Positions 1 through 14,065 of a stretch of DNA of 64,000 nt are shown one piece after another (position 1 is the first letter of the stretch; every line of letters starts with the position of its first letter). Under the pieces are notes generated by a model. That model did no database searches. It saw only the letters and a program-made list of their open reading frames with translations, and was not told where the DNA came from. Origin of the DNA: Amia ocellicauda. Lineage: Eukaryota; Chordata; Actinopteri; Amiiformes; Amiidae. The stretch lies in the NCBI RefSeq assembly GCF_036373705.1, contig NC_089866.1, positions 5,382,001-5,446,000 on the forward strand. Reading direction: 5' to 3'. The position numbers and the translations under genes are program-made.

Positions 1-140
1 GTCAAACTGGCATTTAGAACTATAGGGACATATACAAAATACAAGTCAGTCTTATTTCATGTCTAGTTTGCAGAACAATGTGTGACATAGTTGGACTTTT
101 CCCGGCTTTACTTCATGCCACACATGCGTTTGTGTTGCAG

Positions 141-2830
141 GAGCTGAGAATGGCGCGGCTGTGCTGGTGGGGTGCGGCCCCTCGGGGTCCCCTGTGAGCT
201 CAGGCAATGCCACCTCCAAAACGGCCCCTCGCAGCCTGGGGCCCAGCGACAAAGAGGAGGGGAGCCAGAAAAAGGCTCGGCGCCAGTGGGAGTCCTGGAG
301 CGCGGAGGATAAGAACTCCTTCTTCGAGGGGCTCTACGAGGTAGTCTTTAAGCACGGCCGTTACATCCCATGTGTTTGTGCTTTTCACTAGCAAAAGCAA
401 TGATTAGGTTAAGATCTAAAAACTCCTTTATTACTAGATCTCATTGTGGCATGTATGATTGTCTTGTGTGGAGAGTCGTTGCTTACTAACAAGTACGGCA
501 TGATGACCTTTTTAAATTGCCTGAACACCTGATTAAAAAGAAACAATGCTACATGTGTATTTATCAAACTTTTTACAGAATTGTAATTTAACATTAATTA
601 CATTGCCTTTTTTATACATTAACCACCAGACATTTAATACAATGTTACTGTTTGAAATCATTGTGGTGTTCTAGAAGTCGTCTAATAGTTTAACACAGTA
701 ATGAAGGTTGAGAATGATTTCTCTATTGCATTTTCACACACTGCCGACGATGCCCAGAGTGCTGTTAACGGTTTAATTACGAGCCTCGTGGTTTAGTGAC
801 GTGACATCTACCGAAGAGTATAAAGCGGGAGTGTGCTGACGAGTAAAAATCACGCTCGTGTTCCTCCCCAGCACGGCAAGGATTTCGAAGCCATCCAGAA
901 CAACATTGCACTAAAGTACAAGAAGAAGGGCAAGCCAGCCAGCATGGTGAAGAACAAGGAACAAGTCCGCCACTTCTACTACCGCACCTGGCACAAGATC
1001 TCCAAGTACATCGACTTCACAAACGGTGAGAGCACGCGGGAACACGGGTTTTTAGTCTCGGTGGAAGACGAGCTTCCGGTCTATGGATCGTCCGGCTTCA
1101 GTTTTGGCCAAGTTGTGTTCTTGGTTTTGATACTTAATTTGAGTTTGAACTCGGGTCTCTGAAGATGAAATCATTATTTTCTCTCTTCGCCTGACCCTCT
1201 CTCTCCTTCCCGCTGACAGTTTACTCCCGAGGACTGAAGAAGTCTTCCCAGGAACTTTATGGACTAATCTGCTATGCAGAGCTGAGGAAAAAGGTTGGAG
1301 GCTGTAAGTATTGATTAAGCTGGCCTGTGCTTTAAATCCTCTTCTCGTCAGTGTTACATGTAATTGCTTCTTCTCCAGACGTGTGGACGAGTTCTTTGCA
1401 TGCGTAGGTAGCATCTGAGTGTGGCATGTGTCATCTTTAGCAGATTATTATTGACTGATGTGGGAATTTCTTTAGGTGATTGGGGGGGGGGGGGGGGGGG
1501 AGTTAATCTAAATCCTGAAATGTGGGCTGGGCTCATTCTGTGTGAATTCTGGAGCCATTGTTTATCCCAGTTTTAGGAAGTGGATGGAAAGAGACTGTGC
1601 TGCTGTAGCTTTAAAAAAAAAAAAAATCTGATTTCCCCTCTTTGTTTCAGGTATGGATGATAAAAATGCTGCCAAACTCAATGAGCTCATTCAGCATGGG
1701 TAAGTGACACGGGCCGCAGTTTAACTCTCTGTGCCCACGCCTCTCTATGAGTAATGGCTCCCTGACCCGGCCATCCTTCTCCGCAGGGCGACTACAGTGC
1801 GATCCAAAGGGAGAAACCTGCGCATCAAGGCGCCCATGTGCCGGGCACTGAAGAAGCTGTGCGATCCCGACGGTGAGATTATCGCATTGTTTCTTCGTTG
1901 ATTTACAGGACATACTATAATTTCCTCTGCTCTTCCTGAGCCCCGTCATCTGTGGCACTCCACTCGGCCCTCTGACGGTGACAGGATAATTTTAGATCAT
2001 CTCCGTGCTGGAATTGGGGACGTTTGAGTCAGCAGTTTTGCTTCTTTTTTTTTTTTGTGTCATTTAAACTAAAACGTAGTGATTTAATGTGACTTTCCCT
2101 CCTAAAGTAAAGTGTGTTTATCTAAAGCTGTGTTTTCAGTAATAAATTACTACACTGTTCTTGGCTTCAGTACAGGGTTATGAATGTCTTCCTGTAATTA
2201 AGTCAATCATTGGAATACAATTGTGTTTTTTTAATTTATTTTTTAATGAAACTCAGCCAAGGTTTTCTGCACTTGCTTTCCCGTCAAACTTCTGGAGTAG
2301 TGCTCTCATTTGTGCCGGGCGCCGTTTCAGATTTACAGCAAGTCGTTTTACACGTTGCTTCATCCCGACTGCACTGTAAACACTTTCTGACTAATGTGCT
2401 GCCGCCTTCATCCCCCTGAAACGCTTCACACCCAAGGAAAACAACCCCCTTCCGGTCGGTGTGCCGCTGGATATGTGTCTAGTCGTGCCACCGCGATGCG
2501 CCATACGGTGGGCACCGCGGCGGCAGAAGCCCTCCTGGAATTCCAGTCTTTGCTTTTGTTTTTGCAATAAAAGAAGTGTGGATTAAACACAGATTTATTT
2601 CCTGGGGAATTCGAAACGAAACCTAACAAAACAGAAAAATATGGAAATGGCAGCATTCGTTAAAGGGATGTAATTTGATTTTCATCATTTTTTAGAGCGT
2701 GGTTCTCTTCCAATCAGCTGCTCGGGGGGGGGGTGGATACTGTTCTGATTTGGTTGTCAAGGAGACGCTCCAATGCATGATTTTAAGTTGGAGATCTTGT
2801 ACTTGATCTTGTGCGGGGGCTGTCTTTACT

Positions 2831-2916
<86 letters not shown>

Positions 2917-5900
2917 CCCCTCCCCTCTAGGGGTCAGTGACGAGGAGGACCAGAAACCGGTCCGGCTGCCCCTGAAGGTGCCCGTGGAGCTGCAGCCCCG
3001 CAGTAACCATTCCTGGGCACGGGTGCAGAGCCTGGCACACAACCCACGCCTGAGGTGAGACCTAACTAACGCGTGGGTCGGACTGCTCACTGTGGTGACG
3101 TCATATAAAGCAGAAAAATTGAAAATAACCCTCGGATGTGGTGGTTACATTCGGGTGACCGTAATGTGTTCTGTGCGGAAAGGTTAAAGACCGTCAGATA
3201 GGACGAAAGTAACGGCACCCTCTACGGATGAAGGGGAAGTAAGACTGGTCAATTTTGAAAGTTCAAACACGCTGCGTTGAGCTGGGAGTTTCACATGCCC
3301 AATGTAGACAGACACGGTATCCACTGTGCGTTGCAGTTTTGACATTGCATCAGCGTTACAATAAAAGGCACATTGTGAAGTGAAAAGCTGTGTATTGGGA
3401 CACAGAGGGCAGGTAGGGAACCGTGCATGGACTGGTGCCAGGCTTTAAAGGATAAACCAAATCTGCTGTTTCTGAAACGGGACGGTTTAAAATAGATGGC
3501 CCCTGCCGGGCCGCTGACTCTCTCTCTCTCTCACACACCTTGCCTCCCCGCAGGATGGTCGTGGAGCTGCACAGGAAAGTGTCCAGCCTGATCGAATTTC
3601 TCAAGCAGAAGTGGGCCGTCCAGGATCACCGCATCGTATCCTTTTGTCTCTTATTTAAGGTTGAAATGAGGGGGTGGGGGGGGCGGGATACATTTTGACC
3701 CTGAGAACGCATTATCTGAATAATCGAATGAGCAGAGGCTTATTAGCAGCATAAACACTACACTGTGTGACCTTGCTGTGAATGTAGACGTCCCTGCAGA
3801 GCTAATACTGCTGAGCAATTCAGTTGTGATTTATATGATAAAAAAAACTCAGACAATTGCCCTCCCCTAAAGCCGGCGAGCATGACTCACTCGTGCCCAA
3901 ATACGCCTTCACATCTCAGCAGCTCTCCCTGCCCTCTTACTGTTCAAGACACTATGTCTTTACTCTGGTGTCTACAATTATACAGTTATACATAATGTTC
4001 CTCCAGCTATGAGCAGCCGCCAGGCCGTCCCTGTCTGTCCTCGTGGGTGATTCCCGTCTGTCTCATCTATGTGCAGTGGTTACTCTCTTTAACCCCTCAC
4101 TCTCAGCGGAAGAGCCTGGAGGAGCGGCAGGCGCTGGACGGGCCCCAGTGCTCGCCTTCGGGTGAGGCGAGGGAGGAGCTGTTCTTGTACCCTTCAGAGA
4201 GCAGCACCCTGACTGCTCTGCCCGGTGTGGCCCGCGTCGTCCACTCCAAGGCTTTCTGCACCGTCCATTGGCTGGAGAGCGGCAAGTGCCGGCCCGGTAC
4301 CAAGGAGCTTCCTCCTGCCCAGATGCTGGGCATCCAGACGGCCCACCGAGGCACGGGGCGTCAGGGGCGCACAGTCGGCGAGCCCCGGCGCGGAGAGAGC
4401 TTGGCAGCAGAGGGAACCGACGACATGCCGGGAGGGGCAGAAGAGAAGAGCCAGAACCCAGGACAGAACCCTCCTCCTGGACCGGAAGGGGAGGGACTGA
4501 GGGAGGGGGAGCCGCTGCACCAGGAGGAACAGGCCGCTCCGGGCGAGGGCATGTGCAAAGAGGATGCACTTTCACAGGAGCGGCTGGGGGAGCCTGCAGA
4601 CGTGGCGATGGACACTGAAGAGCATCCCATGTCGGAGCCCTTCCCCGCTGCTGAGGGGCCCGGCCTGGACCTGGTCATTCCAGGGGATTGTATCTGCCCC
4701 ATGGAGCACTTATCGCCTAGGAAGGCCCAGATGGATGCTTTAGGGGATGGCGTGGCGGCGGTGCCCATGACCTGCGGGGACGAGAGGGGCGTGGTGGCCA
4801 TGCCTCTGGAGCCCGGGCCCCCAGAGGGAGCTGTCCCCATGGAGCCTGCGCCAGGGGAGGTTTGCACTAAGGAGGACGAGGCGGCCGAGGCGGGCAGCCC
4901 GGAGGCGCGGGTCGCGAAGGAGGACGGCGGGAGGCCACCCCGGCAGATCCGGGAGGAGGGCTGGAGCACACGCAGCACCGAGAACGTCACGCTGGCCGAG
5001 CTCTACCTCATGCTGGGCAAGCCGGACAAGCTGCAGCTGGAGTACGAGTGGCTGCCCGTGTCCAAGGAGGACGGCCGGCCGCACGCCAACCCCCACGGCC
5101 ATAATACCCACCGCGTGCTGCGCTGTCTGCTCAGGCTTGTCTCCTCCGAGGTCAACCCCAAACCGGTGAGTAGGGCTCAGCTGCCCCAAGCTCTCGACTC
5201 ATGGACATGCCTCTGTGTGTGGAATCGCAAGAACGAGAAATGTTCATGACACAAAAAAATGTTTTAAAAAGGAAGTCATTTTTCAGCTTCATATAGAAAG
5301 ACCTAAATCTTCTTTGGGAGGAGGATAGATGACATGTTTACCCTTGTGAGAATAGGGAATGATTTAAAATGTTCTGCCATCTTCCTCTTGCGCTCCTCTC
5401 AGCGTACTGTCTGTTATCTCAGGGATCATCACTCAATTTTATGGCCTGCTTTTAAGTGTGCTGAGCGCTTGTCTCCCTCCCTCCCTCCCTCCCTCTTCCA
5501 GTGTGAATTAACAGCCTCTCTGATCTCTCCCTGACCTCTCGTGGTTAGGCTCCGGAGTTGTGCTCCACTGCTACGTCTCCCATCAAGTCCTTCCCGGAGG
5601 ACCAGTCCCTCACGCCCCCAGGGAAGATCCTGTCGGTGGGGGTGCGCAGTCCGAGCTGCGGCCGGAGCCAGGCGGCCACGCGGGGGGGCAAGCTGCTCTC
5701 TCCCACAGCCAGCTCCCAGGGTGAGTGCTCTCTCTCTATCTCAGACACAATTAATACTCCTTCATATTTCTACCAACAGTTTTTGTGTGATATTTACTTT
5801 GCATCCAATAACTTGTTGAAAAGAAAGAAAACGAAACCTTTGTCTTTGGGTTTAATCAGGAGACTCTTGCATTGTCTTGTGCTTCCCGTTCAACCATACA

Positions 5901-8900
5901 AAGGTTGTTTTTGCTCCTGAGGGTTGGAGGTGTGTTCAGTGTATCATGCATGCTTCGTATTGTGTTGTCGGTGAGGGAGATTTACTGTCCACCTGTGTTT
6001 CAATTCGTGACATGATTGCTATCTCTCCCACAGGTGTGCGCAACCTGCCCCGCTCGCTGATTATCCCGGGGGTGGGCGGCTCGGGTCCCGGGGAGACCGA
6101 CAGCGGTCTGTTTGCCATCCCCACCACGCTGCCGCCCAACAGCCGCCACGGCAAGATGTTCTCCCCCAACAAGGAGGCCGAGCTGGCCTTCAGACAGCAG
6201 CTGGACTCCATCAGTGTGAGTGGACCAGCTTCATCTGGGAGGAGACCCCCGTATAAGAGAAAATACTGTTGTTGTTGCCAATCGAGGGTGCACAGACCAG
6301 TGGACAAGGGAAGGAAAAAGAAAATATACGATATGTCCTGTCTGATTATTTATTCGTTTTTGCTTTACAGATGCAGTCGGACATCTTTCTTCCCAAGCAG
6401 CGGAAATTCAGGAACCGCCATCTCCGCAAGCCGCTGGTGGTGCAGGTATGTGGGTAGGGAGGGAGGGAGGAGACGGAGGGGCCCAAGAAATGTAATGCCT
6501 TCAAGTTTGCGCGATTCCGACTTGCTGACCTCACCTCCGTGTTTCCGCAGAGGACGCTGCTGCCCCGGACAGCAGGAGACGCCTCCCAGCACGTCTGCTC
6601 CTTCTCCATCTTGTCCAACTCCTCCGTGGCCGGTAATGCCCCGCCTCCCCCTCTAGCCGTCGCACACCGTAAGAGTCGGGTGTGGGCAGAGCAGGTCTCT
6701 CTGAAGCTCTTCAAGTTTTTCAGGATTTTCCCCTTTGACAAGTGTTGCTCATAAAGGCAGAAATCCCTGTTTAAATTGTGATGGGAGTAAAGTAATGGTT
6801 TTTATTTGATGTAGACCAGATCTACTGAGCAGATTTTAACTAGTGCAAGTGTGTTTTTTTTAATTTCATTGCATCTGTGTTCCTCGTTTGTCAGACGCTG
6901 GTTTTCCTGTCAGTAAACCACAAAACGCCAGCGCTGCCAATGCACAGGAGCCCGAGTCGTGTCTCGTCTGGCTTCCGATGGCGCAGTCGGTTTGTTGAGA
7001 ATAACGAAAGTGGGGAGTCTAGGGTTGAGGGACACGCTGAAGGCAGGATGTTGAGGGGTGTAATAACGACGCCCACTGTCTCGCTCTCTTCCAGGGACCG
7101 GCTCCTTTCGGCCCATTCAGTCGCCCCTGTCCGCCGCAACCGGCTCCCGCCCCATCATCTCCAAAGTCATTCCCTCCTCGAACTCCAGCCAGCTCTCCAG
7201 TAAGGAACCCCTCTCTGCTTTCTTCTCAATGAGTGTTTGGTGAAATCGCAAATTACAGTTAAATTCAAGTGACTATCACCGTTATAGAAACCGTGTGAGA
7301 CCCAGAGAGAAGTGTAGGATTTAATAACGTTCAGGCCAGTTGAGTCATTGAAATGCCGGCAAGCAACAAACCTGGTCTGACTGCCGGACTTGAACCGTTT
7401 CCAGGTACGATCGATTTAGCCGCCAAGTCCGCGGGCATCATTCCGGGCAGCCCTGCGCGGGTCATGGAGGCCCCCAGTCCTGGCCCGCTGACTGAGAGCA
7501 GCGTGATGTCTCCAGACCCGGTGCCCATGTCCGCGGACAAGGAGATCCTCGACCAAAACACAGACGGCATGAGCCCCCCTGAGGTGAGTGGCCAGATTAA
7601 CTGGAAGGGTAATTAACAGGGCCTAACTGGCATCTTTAGTTGTTTGTAGACCTGGCATCCTCTTCAAAAGGATGGAAGCTATTTCTATTGCATCCACCCT
7701 GTATTCCTCCCCATATGCCACACCAGTGCTTGAGAGTGACCCAGATCTTTGTTTTCGAAGGCCCTGCTGAGGAACGGAGCCCCGCCCTCTCCGTCCGAAA
7801 CACCTGCCTCCCTCCTGTCCCCACCCAACATGTCCTCACTGCTGGACATCTCCCTGCCGGGGCCTCCCGAGGAGGTGCTGTCGCAGGGGGAGCAGGCCAC
7901 TCAGATCAGCGACTCCATCATTGAGCTGGCCATCAACTCTGCGCACTACGGTGAGGACGGGCGGCAAAGCCAACTTGTACAGACTCTTCGGCTGAGACCG
8001 CAGACCGGGGACTCGCATCACTTCCTGCTGTGTTTTAAGAGGGCTTGCATACGGTCAGACCTCGGCTGTCGCTCATGAGCGAGATGGTTTGGAGAATTAC
8101 GATGTGTGTGTATATAAAGGAAATATGTCGTCGGTAGTGATCTGGAAGATGCGCAGCTGAAAATAGATTTATAGTTGTAGGACAGTTAGAGAAGAGGGCG
8201 CCCGTGTATCGGTGATTGTTCCGACAGTGGGCATAGCTGTGAATATGAGGCGTTGTTCAAATACCTGTTTGCTTTGTTCTTGCACCGCCATCGTCTTGAA
8301 AATATTTGTCGCCTTTGCGTTAAATTAACCACTAGGACTCTAATTGGGCGGCGCTCTGTGCGTCTCCATTCGCGGGTGTGTGTCGACTCTTGTGTGTGGC
8401 AGGCAGGTGAGCGGAGTCCAGGGCGTAACACGTGTGTGTGCATCTCCCCGCAGGCGACGGCTCCTCCCTGTCCCCCGCCAAGCTGAACGGCAGCGACAGC
8501 TCCAAGAGCCTGCCCTCCCCGGCCAGCAGCCCCCAGCGCAACTGGATCGCCTCGCCCACTCACGACCCGCAGTGGTACCCCAGCGACTCCACGGACTCCT
8601 CCCTCGGCTGCCTGCTGTGTGAGTCCCTCCCTCCCTGGCAGAGGAGAGTTTATTATCGTATGTGTATTATATCTTGTCGTGCGGTGTTAGTTCATGTGGG
8701 AGCTGACGGGACGCGTTTTGTCTTCGTCCTTCAGCGAGCCTCATCTCACCGGAGAAGGGCAGGAAGATGCTGCTCACGTCCACGGGCCCCTCCAGCGGGA
8801 CCTCCCTGCTGGGCCCCAGCCTCCTGGACGGCAGCTCTCGGGACTCCTTCGCCTCGCGGTCCCTGGCGGACGTGGGAGAGGTACGCATCCGAGGGAGTGC

Positions 8901-9370
8901 CGGGGCCTCAGTCCTTCTCGCTGCACTTCTTTAAAAAAAGCAAAGCCCTGTAGTATGTATGAGTGTGTTTAGGCAATGCAAAGCTTAAACTCTCCTGCAT
9001 CCAAATGCCATTAACCAGGTCCAGCTCAGATTCTTCACATATTGATTAGTGCTGATCTATACGTTACGCTGAAGTAATTTAAGGGTTTAAGTGGCGCAAT
9101 AATGCGAACCTCCGGGCTTGTGATTGATGCACTCACTGTTTGTCAGGTAGTTGCAGTTCAGGCAATGCTTCCCTCCACGTCATCATGACCCCTGACCTGT
9201 GATCTTTCACCTTTGACCCCCCGCAGGTCGACTCGCAGCTGGTGTGCATGATGAGCGAGAACAGCGTGGATTACATCGCCCGCTTCAACGACCTGGCACA
9301 GGAGCTCTCAGTCACCGAGCCGCCGCCACCACCCCCCCCTGCCCCCTCGTCCCAGGGCGGCCCCGGCTGA
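141..9370 (+). CDS. CRAMP1: CRAMP1, cramped chromatin regulator homologue (5' end outside window)
   Basis: Eighteen exons join in one frame of 1091 codons plus stop: 141-340, 872-1025, 1220-1303, 1651-1699, 1787-1872, 2931-3054, 3554-3635, 4107-5165, 5549-5720, 6034-6215, 6371-6445, 6551-6632, 7095-7199, 7405-7583, 7761-7950, 8454-8618, 8735-8880 and 9227-9370. All introns are GT-AG and all phases match. The first exons encode the SANT/Myb-like region (RRQWESWSAEDKNSFFEGLYE, then HGKDFEAIQNNIALKYKKKG and a KNKEQVRHFYYRTWHKISKY stretch), which identifies the family. The C-terminus (SQLVCMMSENSVDYIARFND) also matches CRAMP1, followed by a poly-Pro tail. The large exon 4107-5165 is acidic, low in complexity and poorly conserved. 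CRAMP1 is a nuclear Polycomb-linked protein tied to linker-histone H1 gene expression. The first exon ends upstream of the window, so the start codon is not visible. Identification is firm; the exact ends of the small exons are inferred from splice consensus and known family sequence. Confidence 0.95.
1482..1500. repeat. Poly-G run (19 G)
   Basis: Uninterrupted run of 19 G in the intron between CRAMP1 exons 1220-1303 and 1651-1699. Its length is likely to vary and is prone to sequencing error. Confidence 0.9.
2833..2912. repeat. (CT)n microsatellite, about 80 bp
   Basis: Perfect CT dinucleotide array ending 18 bp before the acceptor AG of the CRAMP1 exon at 2931. On the coding strand it reads as a very long polypyrimidine tract, so it may contribute to recognition of this acceptor. 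Confidence 0.95.
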
Positions 9371-12300
9371 GCACAGGGCCGCCGGGGAGCCGCTCTTCCC
9401 CTCGGGGGATCGCTGCACAGGGGGCCATGGACTCGGGCGCCCGTCTGACCGCAGCGCAGGGACCGCAGGAGTGTGCGACGCAAACCGTTTGACCGAATGT
9501 GCAATAGATAGAGCCCAGCTGTAGGAAGCCAGAGCTTGGCAGCTCCGAGCCGGGCGGGGAGACCGGGTCGCTCGCAGGCCTGACGCACGGACCCTTCTGG
9601 CTCTGGTGGGGGTATATTTGAAGAGTGCCGTGCAACCCCGTCCTGACGCGCGAGAAGTTGCCGCCGCTCTCTTCTTCCCAAACAGGCGAGATCATGACGC
9701 CTGACCGGCCACCAGTCCTTCGCCCGCCACCTCCTCCACGCGCTTTTATCACACTGAACAAAGAAAACAAAACTGTTAAAACGCCTCCGTCTCAAAGACT
9801 GGCATCTCCGCAGAAATCATTTAATTTCAAACTTTTTTTATTTATTTAAAAGAATGTCACATTTCCATTCGCCTCATCAACAAACCCGCCCGCTCTGTGG
9901 CTGGGACTGAATCAGCGAGCGATGCCGTTCTGTTCGATTATTATAGAGATCACCGTCATGGCAGTAGGTTTCCATGTTGCGGCGGCCTGGTTACTGCAGT
10001 TTTATTTATGAAGAGTTTAAGTAAAAAAGGTGAACTGGGTTTTTGCTTTTACCTCCGTTGAAGATTCGGATGATGGCGTGTGATTGCTACCAAAACTAGT
10101 TAGTCCCTTATTACACTTCTAGTCTGTCCGGTTGTAGTAAAGCGATCCCAACCTCCGCTTATAAATAGTTTGCTATTTTACGACCAAGACTCCAGTCTTC
10201 AGTCCGTGTTCAGGATGTTCAGAAGCCGAGCACATCGGGCCTTTGAAAGCAGTGCCTTGCTTCCTTTTTCAACGGAGATTTTAAATGCGATTGACTTTGA
10301 CATCGGCGCAACCAGCTCTCGTGGATAATGTTGTCTTTTTAAACTCAGATTCTGTAATATTATATTTCATACTAACACTCAGTACAGATTTTATTTTTGT
10401 GCAGTACATTAGATTCCAATTATCGGTTTGGCCTCACTTTGTACCTCAGGGGCACCAGGCTGGATTGGCCTCAGTCTCTAATGCACCCCGCTATACAAAT
10501 CGGTTTTGGAGCCGCTCGAAACGGAGAGGGGCGGTCTCGGGGACACAGAGGGGTCCGATAGGTCAGTCGAAAGGGTTGATCGGTCTGATCAGCTCTGTGA
10601 TCGGCCAGGCTGACCGGGACCCGGCGAAGGAATCTGTTCTTGGCGTCTGCAGCCTCTCGCTTTCTCTCCCTTACTCGATGTTCAAACGGGCAGACGGTGA
10701 TTTTACATGACGGAGGTTCAACAGATCTATTTAACTGACCCTGCGGCTAGCTTTGATATACAGTCTGTGCGTTGGTAATGTCTTCATTATCGCTCTACCG
10801 TTTTTATTTTGAATAATCCTCAATATTTCTGTGTACCCAACCGGAGTGCACACAGTTTGTCTTTGCTGGAGATTATTTGTCTTTTAAGAAATAGATTTCA
10901 TTTCTGTCTTTGGCCGTGGGAGATATTGGATTGAGATTTTTTCGAGCAATGAAAAGAATGTAGTACTCCTCCAGACGACGACTCTCATAGCCTACGTGTA
11001 CTTACATTGCAACGTCTGACAAATCCGCTTCAAGTGCAACTACCTAAGTATTATGACAGAATACGTATAGAATTGTTTTCCTTCAAAGCTCGGGATTTCC
11101 TGCATCGATTTAATATGGTAGCTCTGCTTTAAATCTCTATAAACAACAAGCAAACGAACAAAATACTAATACATTAAATGAACATTAATGACATTTGGGT
11201 GAGCATAACTCAAGGAGGAATAGGAAAGTGGTGTGTGAATTGGAGACCTAGTTTTCATTATACCACATCGGACTCTCCATGCCAAGCTTGAACCCCCGCC
11301 AAGATGGGTTTATGGTGGCAGAAGTACGGAGATGAGTTCTTCTCATTGTGAAACTATTACTTAACTGGTTTCCTTATCATAAATGTTGATAATACAAACA
11401 GGAAATAAAGTCAACAGGAAGGCCTGGGCTGGTCATACTTTATTTTATTTTTTTCCTCTCTCTAAATGAAGGGAATCGTTTTATTCATGTGGAATAAAGT
11501 CAAACATTATGTACAACAGAGAGGAAAAAAAAAAAACTTTTTGTGAATACTTAAAAAGCCATATATGATGAACAAGTGTGAACTGTTTTTTTCCTAAGGC
11601 ATTCCATGCCAAATTGTGACATTGTTATTTTTGGAAGAACCTGATCAGATCCTTCGAAATGTGAATTAGGGACAAATCCTGAGGGAACGCATTGACCCCC
11701 AGTTCTAGCTTCATATCTAATGGTTTCATTTTTATTTTTATTTGATTGCTTTTTGATATTGAGGGATGTGAAATTGAGCCCTGTGTGGTGCAGTAGATTT
11801 GTTTGGCAGAACTCTATCTTTCATGTGTCATTTCCCATGCAAAGTAAAATGGAAAATTAACGATTTCGGTAAAAAAAGTCCACTAGTGTCTAATCTGTGT
11901 TCATTCAAGCAGCTGAGCTATAACTGAAGAGCCACTTTATCCCTGAATCCAGTTTAAACCACTTTCAGAAACTCTGGGAGTGTATAATCCAGTCCAGTTT
12001 TGGGTTGCTCAGCACTAATTAGATCCGGTAAGCCCGGTGTTGCCGCCTGTAGGGTGTTAATGTTTTCTATCAAACTGTCCCACTCGAGAGAAATCCACAG
12101 AACGCTCACAAGATTTTGTATCATCATATTTTTAGATGTCGAGGTATTTTCGGTATTGATGTGGATATGGATTCAAGGTTTTCTGGCAAGCTTATTTGTC
12201 CCTGACACGTATTGCATTTTGTAGCGAATGCTGCGTCGACACTCCCCAAGTTTGCGTTCGTAGGCAGAAGTGCTGAGAACAGGCTTCTCGAGATATTGAT

Positions 12301-13560
12301 GAGTCGGTAAGATGTGCAGCACAACCGGTCAGATCTATAGCCTGGGTTAAAACCACCGGCGTCTTAAGAATTGCGGCCAGTGTGTGCCGCCTCTCCGACG
12401 CACACGTCAAGACACTTAATCTGCCAGAGAGGCTGCCAGGAAAAAGTGGTGTACGTTTCCTCCACAATAGGGCACCTTTAAAAAGGACGTGCTGCCCGTC
12501 AGCGTTTCTCTACAGCACCATTCAATATCGTTATGAGTTTTGTTTGTTTTTTTACATCCCTTCAGACCACAGACACTACAATGGCTCGTTACAATGCACC
12601 GCACTGTTGGTGAATTAACACGAGGAGTTCCTGCTAATGAAAAGGATGTTCTATAATAAGTGATTTGTTTTTGTTTAACCCTCCCCCTTAAAAAAAAAAA
12701 AAAAAAACCTCTTCATGCATTCAACAAGACCCCTAGTTTGGAAAGTGTTTATGCTTATGTGCAGTAACCCTAAATAGTTCAGAAACTATAAGCACCCATT
12801 AAAGAGTGTGGGCTATGAGAGGTTGCTGCAGAGGATGGTGACAGGAAGGTTGAACGGAGTACAGCTAGAGCAGATTCGTACTTGGCGAAACAACTTCTTT
12901 ATAGAAGCTGGTCACATTCATCGTACTCTTGGCTCCAGGCGTTTGTCTTAAATATAGTGCATGAGAGGGTGCCTGCCCTCTGCTGTATATTTAAACAGAT
13001 TAAAAACTGCATGTTTGTAAGTAAGTGTTAATAGCAAGTATGACCATTGCTGTTTATAATTAATATCCTAAAACTGGAGTAAAAAAAAGCTTATTTATTC
13101 TTTTCCTTGGCTTTGTTTTCCTCTCAAAATCATACATGCTAATAATCCTTTCCGAACAAATGTGAATGCAAATGTTTAAATATCCGAGGTATCGTAGAGG
13201 GGTAACGACTCCGATCTCTGATCTAAAGATATGAAGCTACACATGTGGATGATGTTTTCAAATAAGATGAATAACGGGGATCTTTTTTATTTTTATTTTT
13301 GGTATGGAATCCCTTCTCTGTGTTTGTACAGTATATACAACAATTCCAATCTTCTCTGACCTTTTTTTGTAACATACCGTAAATTATTTTTTTGGACTAT
13401 TTATTGTTAACAGTTGGGGGAAAAAAAAGTGTTTTGGTTGTTTAATATTCCAGAAAAAAGAGAAAATGTTGAACCTCCAGTTTTAAGAGTTTCTCTATTT
13501 GTAAAAGGTGTTTTTACCCTTGTGGTTATAAATACAGTTTTAAAAAAAAAGTTTTCCTGT
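9371..13560 (+). other. Probable CRAMP1 3' UTR and downstream sequence
   Basis: About 4.2 kb follows the CRAMP1 stop codon with no convincing coding exon on either strand. AATAAA-type signals occur near 11404 and 11486, and several T/A-rich stretches follow. The A-rich segment near 13540 could mark the last polyadenylation site. Long 3' UTRs are usual for this gene in vertebrates. The real end of the transcript cannot be read from sequence alone. Confidence 0.5.
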
Positions 13561-13749
13561 TTTCTTTTACTCAAGTTCAGGTAAATTGCAGAAGATATTC
13601 TGGGAATGTTTTCTGCACAATTTGCAAGTACACCCGGGAGCTTTTGGCCGGGTGTAAGGAATGAGGCATTAGTGTTTTAACAGAGACGGTTTGCACTTGA
13701 AAGTACTGAAGTGAGATTCAATGTATAGTTAAATAGACACAGTAAGAGT

Positions 13750-13990
13750 GACTATTTTATTCAAAGAACAGCTAAAATGAAGATGCCAGAAAACACACTT
13801 AAAATGTAGTGAAATAAAGGGATATTTTTATTGAATACGATTTTAGTAAATAATCGTTCCCAGTAGTCCTGCTGAAGCCAGGGGACGCTCTGCGCTGGTG
13901 GGCCTGTGGAGCTGTCCTCAGGCAGGGGCACCCGCTGACATCCACCTTCATCTGGGGAGCTGATCTCTTGTGCCCCCCAGTGGAGAAGCT
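13750..13990 (-). repeat. Low-copy repeat, 3'-end piece in inverted orientation
   Basis: The first 120 bp recur almost unchanged at 28495-28612. The segment around 13820-13885 is the reverse complement of 60510-60565, the polyadenylation-like end of the third copy. On the minus strand it reads SFSTGGHK...SPGFSRTTGNDY..KSYSIKI, matching the C-terminal reading of the copy at 60.5 kb. It is a displaced, inverted end of the gene-like repeat that begins at 14066. Function unknown. Confidence 0.6.
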
Positions 13991-14065
13991 GACCACCATG
14001 GCCTGAAAGCGGTGGCAGAACTGGGCCTCCCCGAGCCTTCTCGACAGGAAAATTTAATTAATTTA

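Noticed and set aside
2692-3090. Minus-strand frame with a long Arg-Glu repeat
   Set aside because: Produced by the CT microsatellite and antisense to a CRAMP1 exon.
4361-4990. Minus-strand 209-codon frame over the large CRAMP1 exon
   Set aside because: GC-rich antisense shadow of a coding exon with clear family identity on the plus strand.
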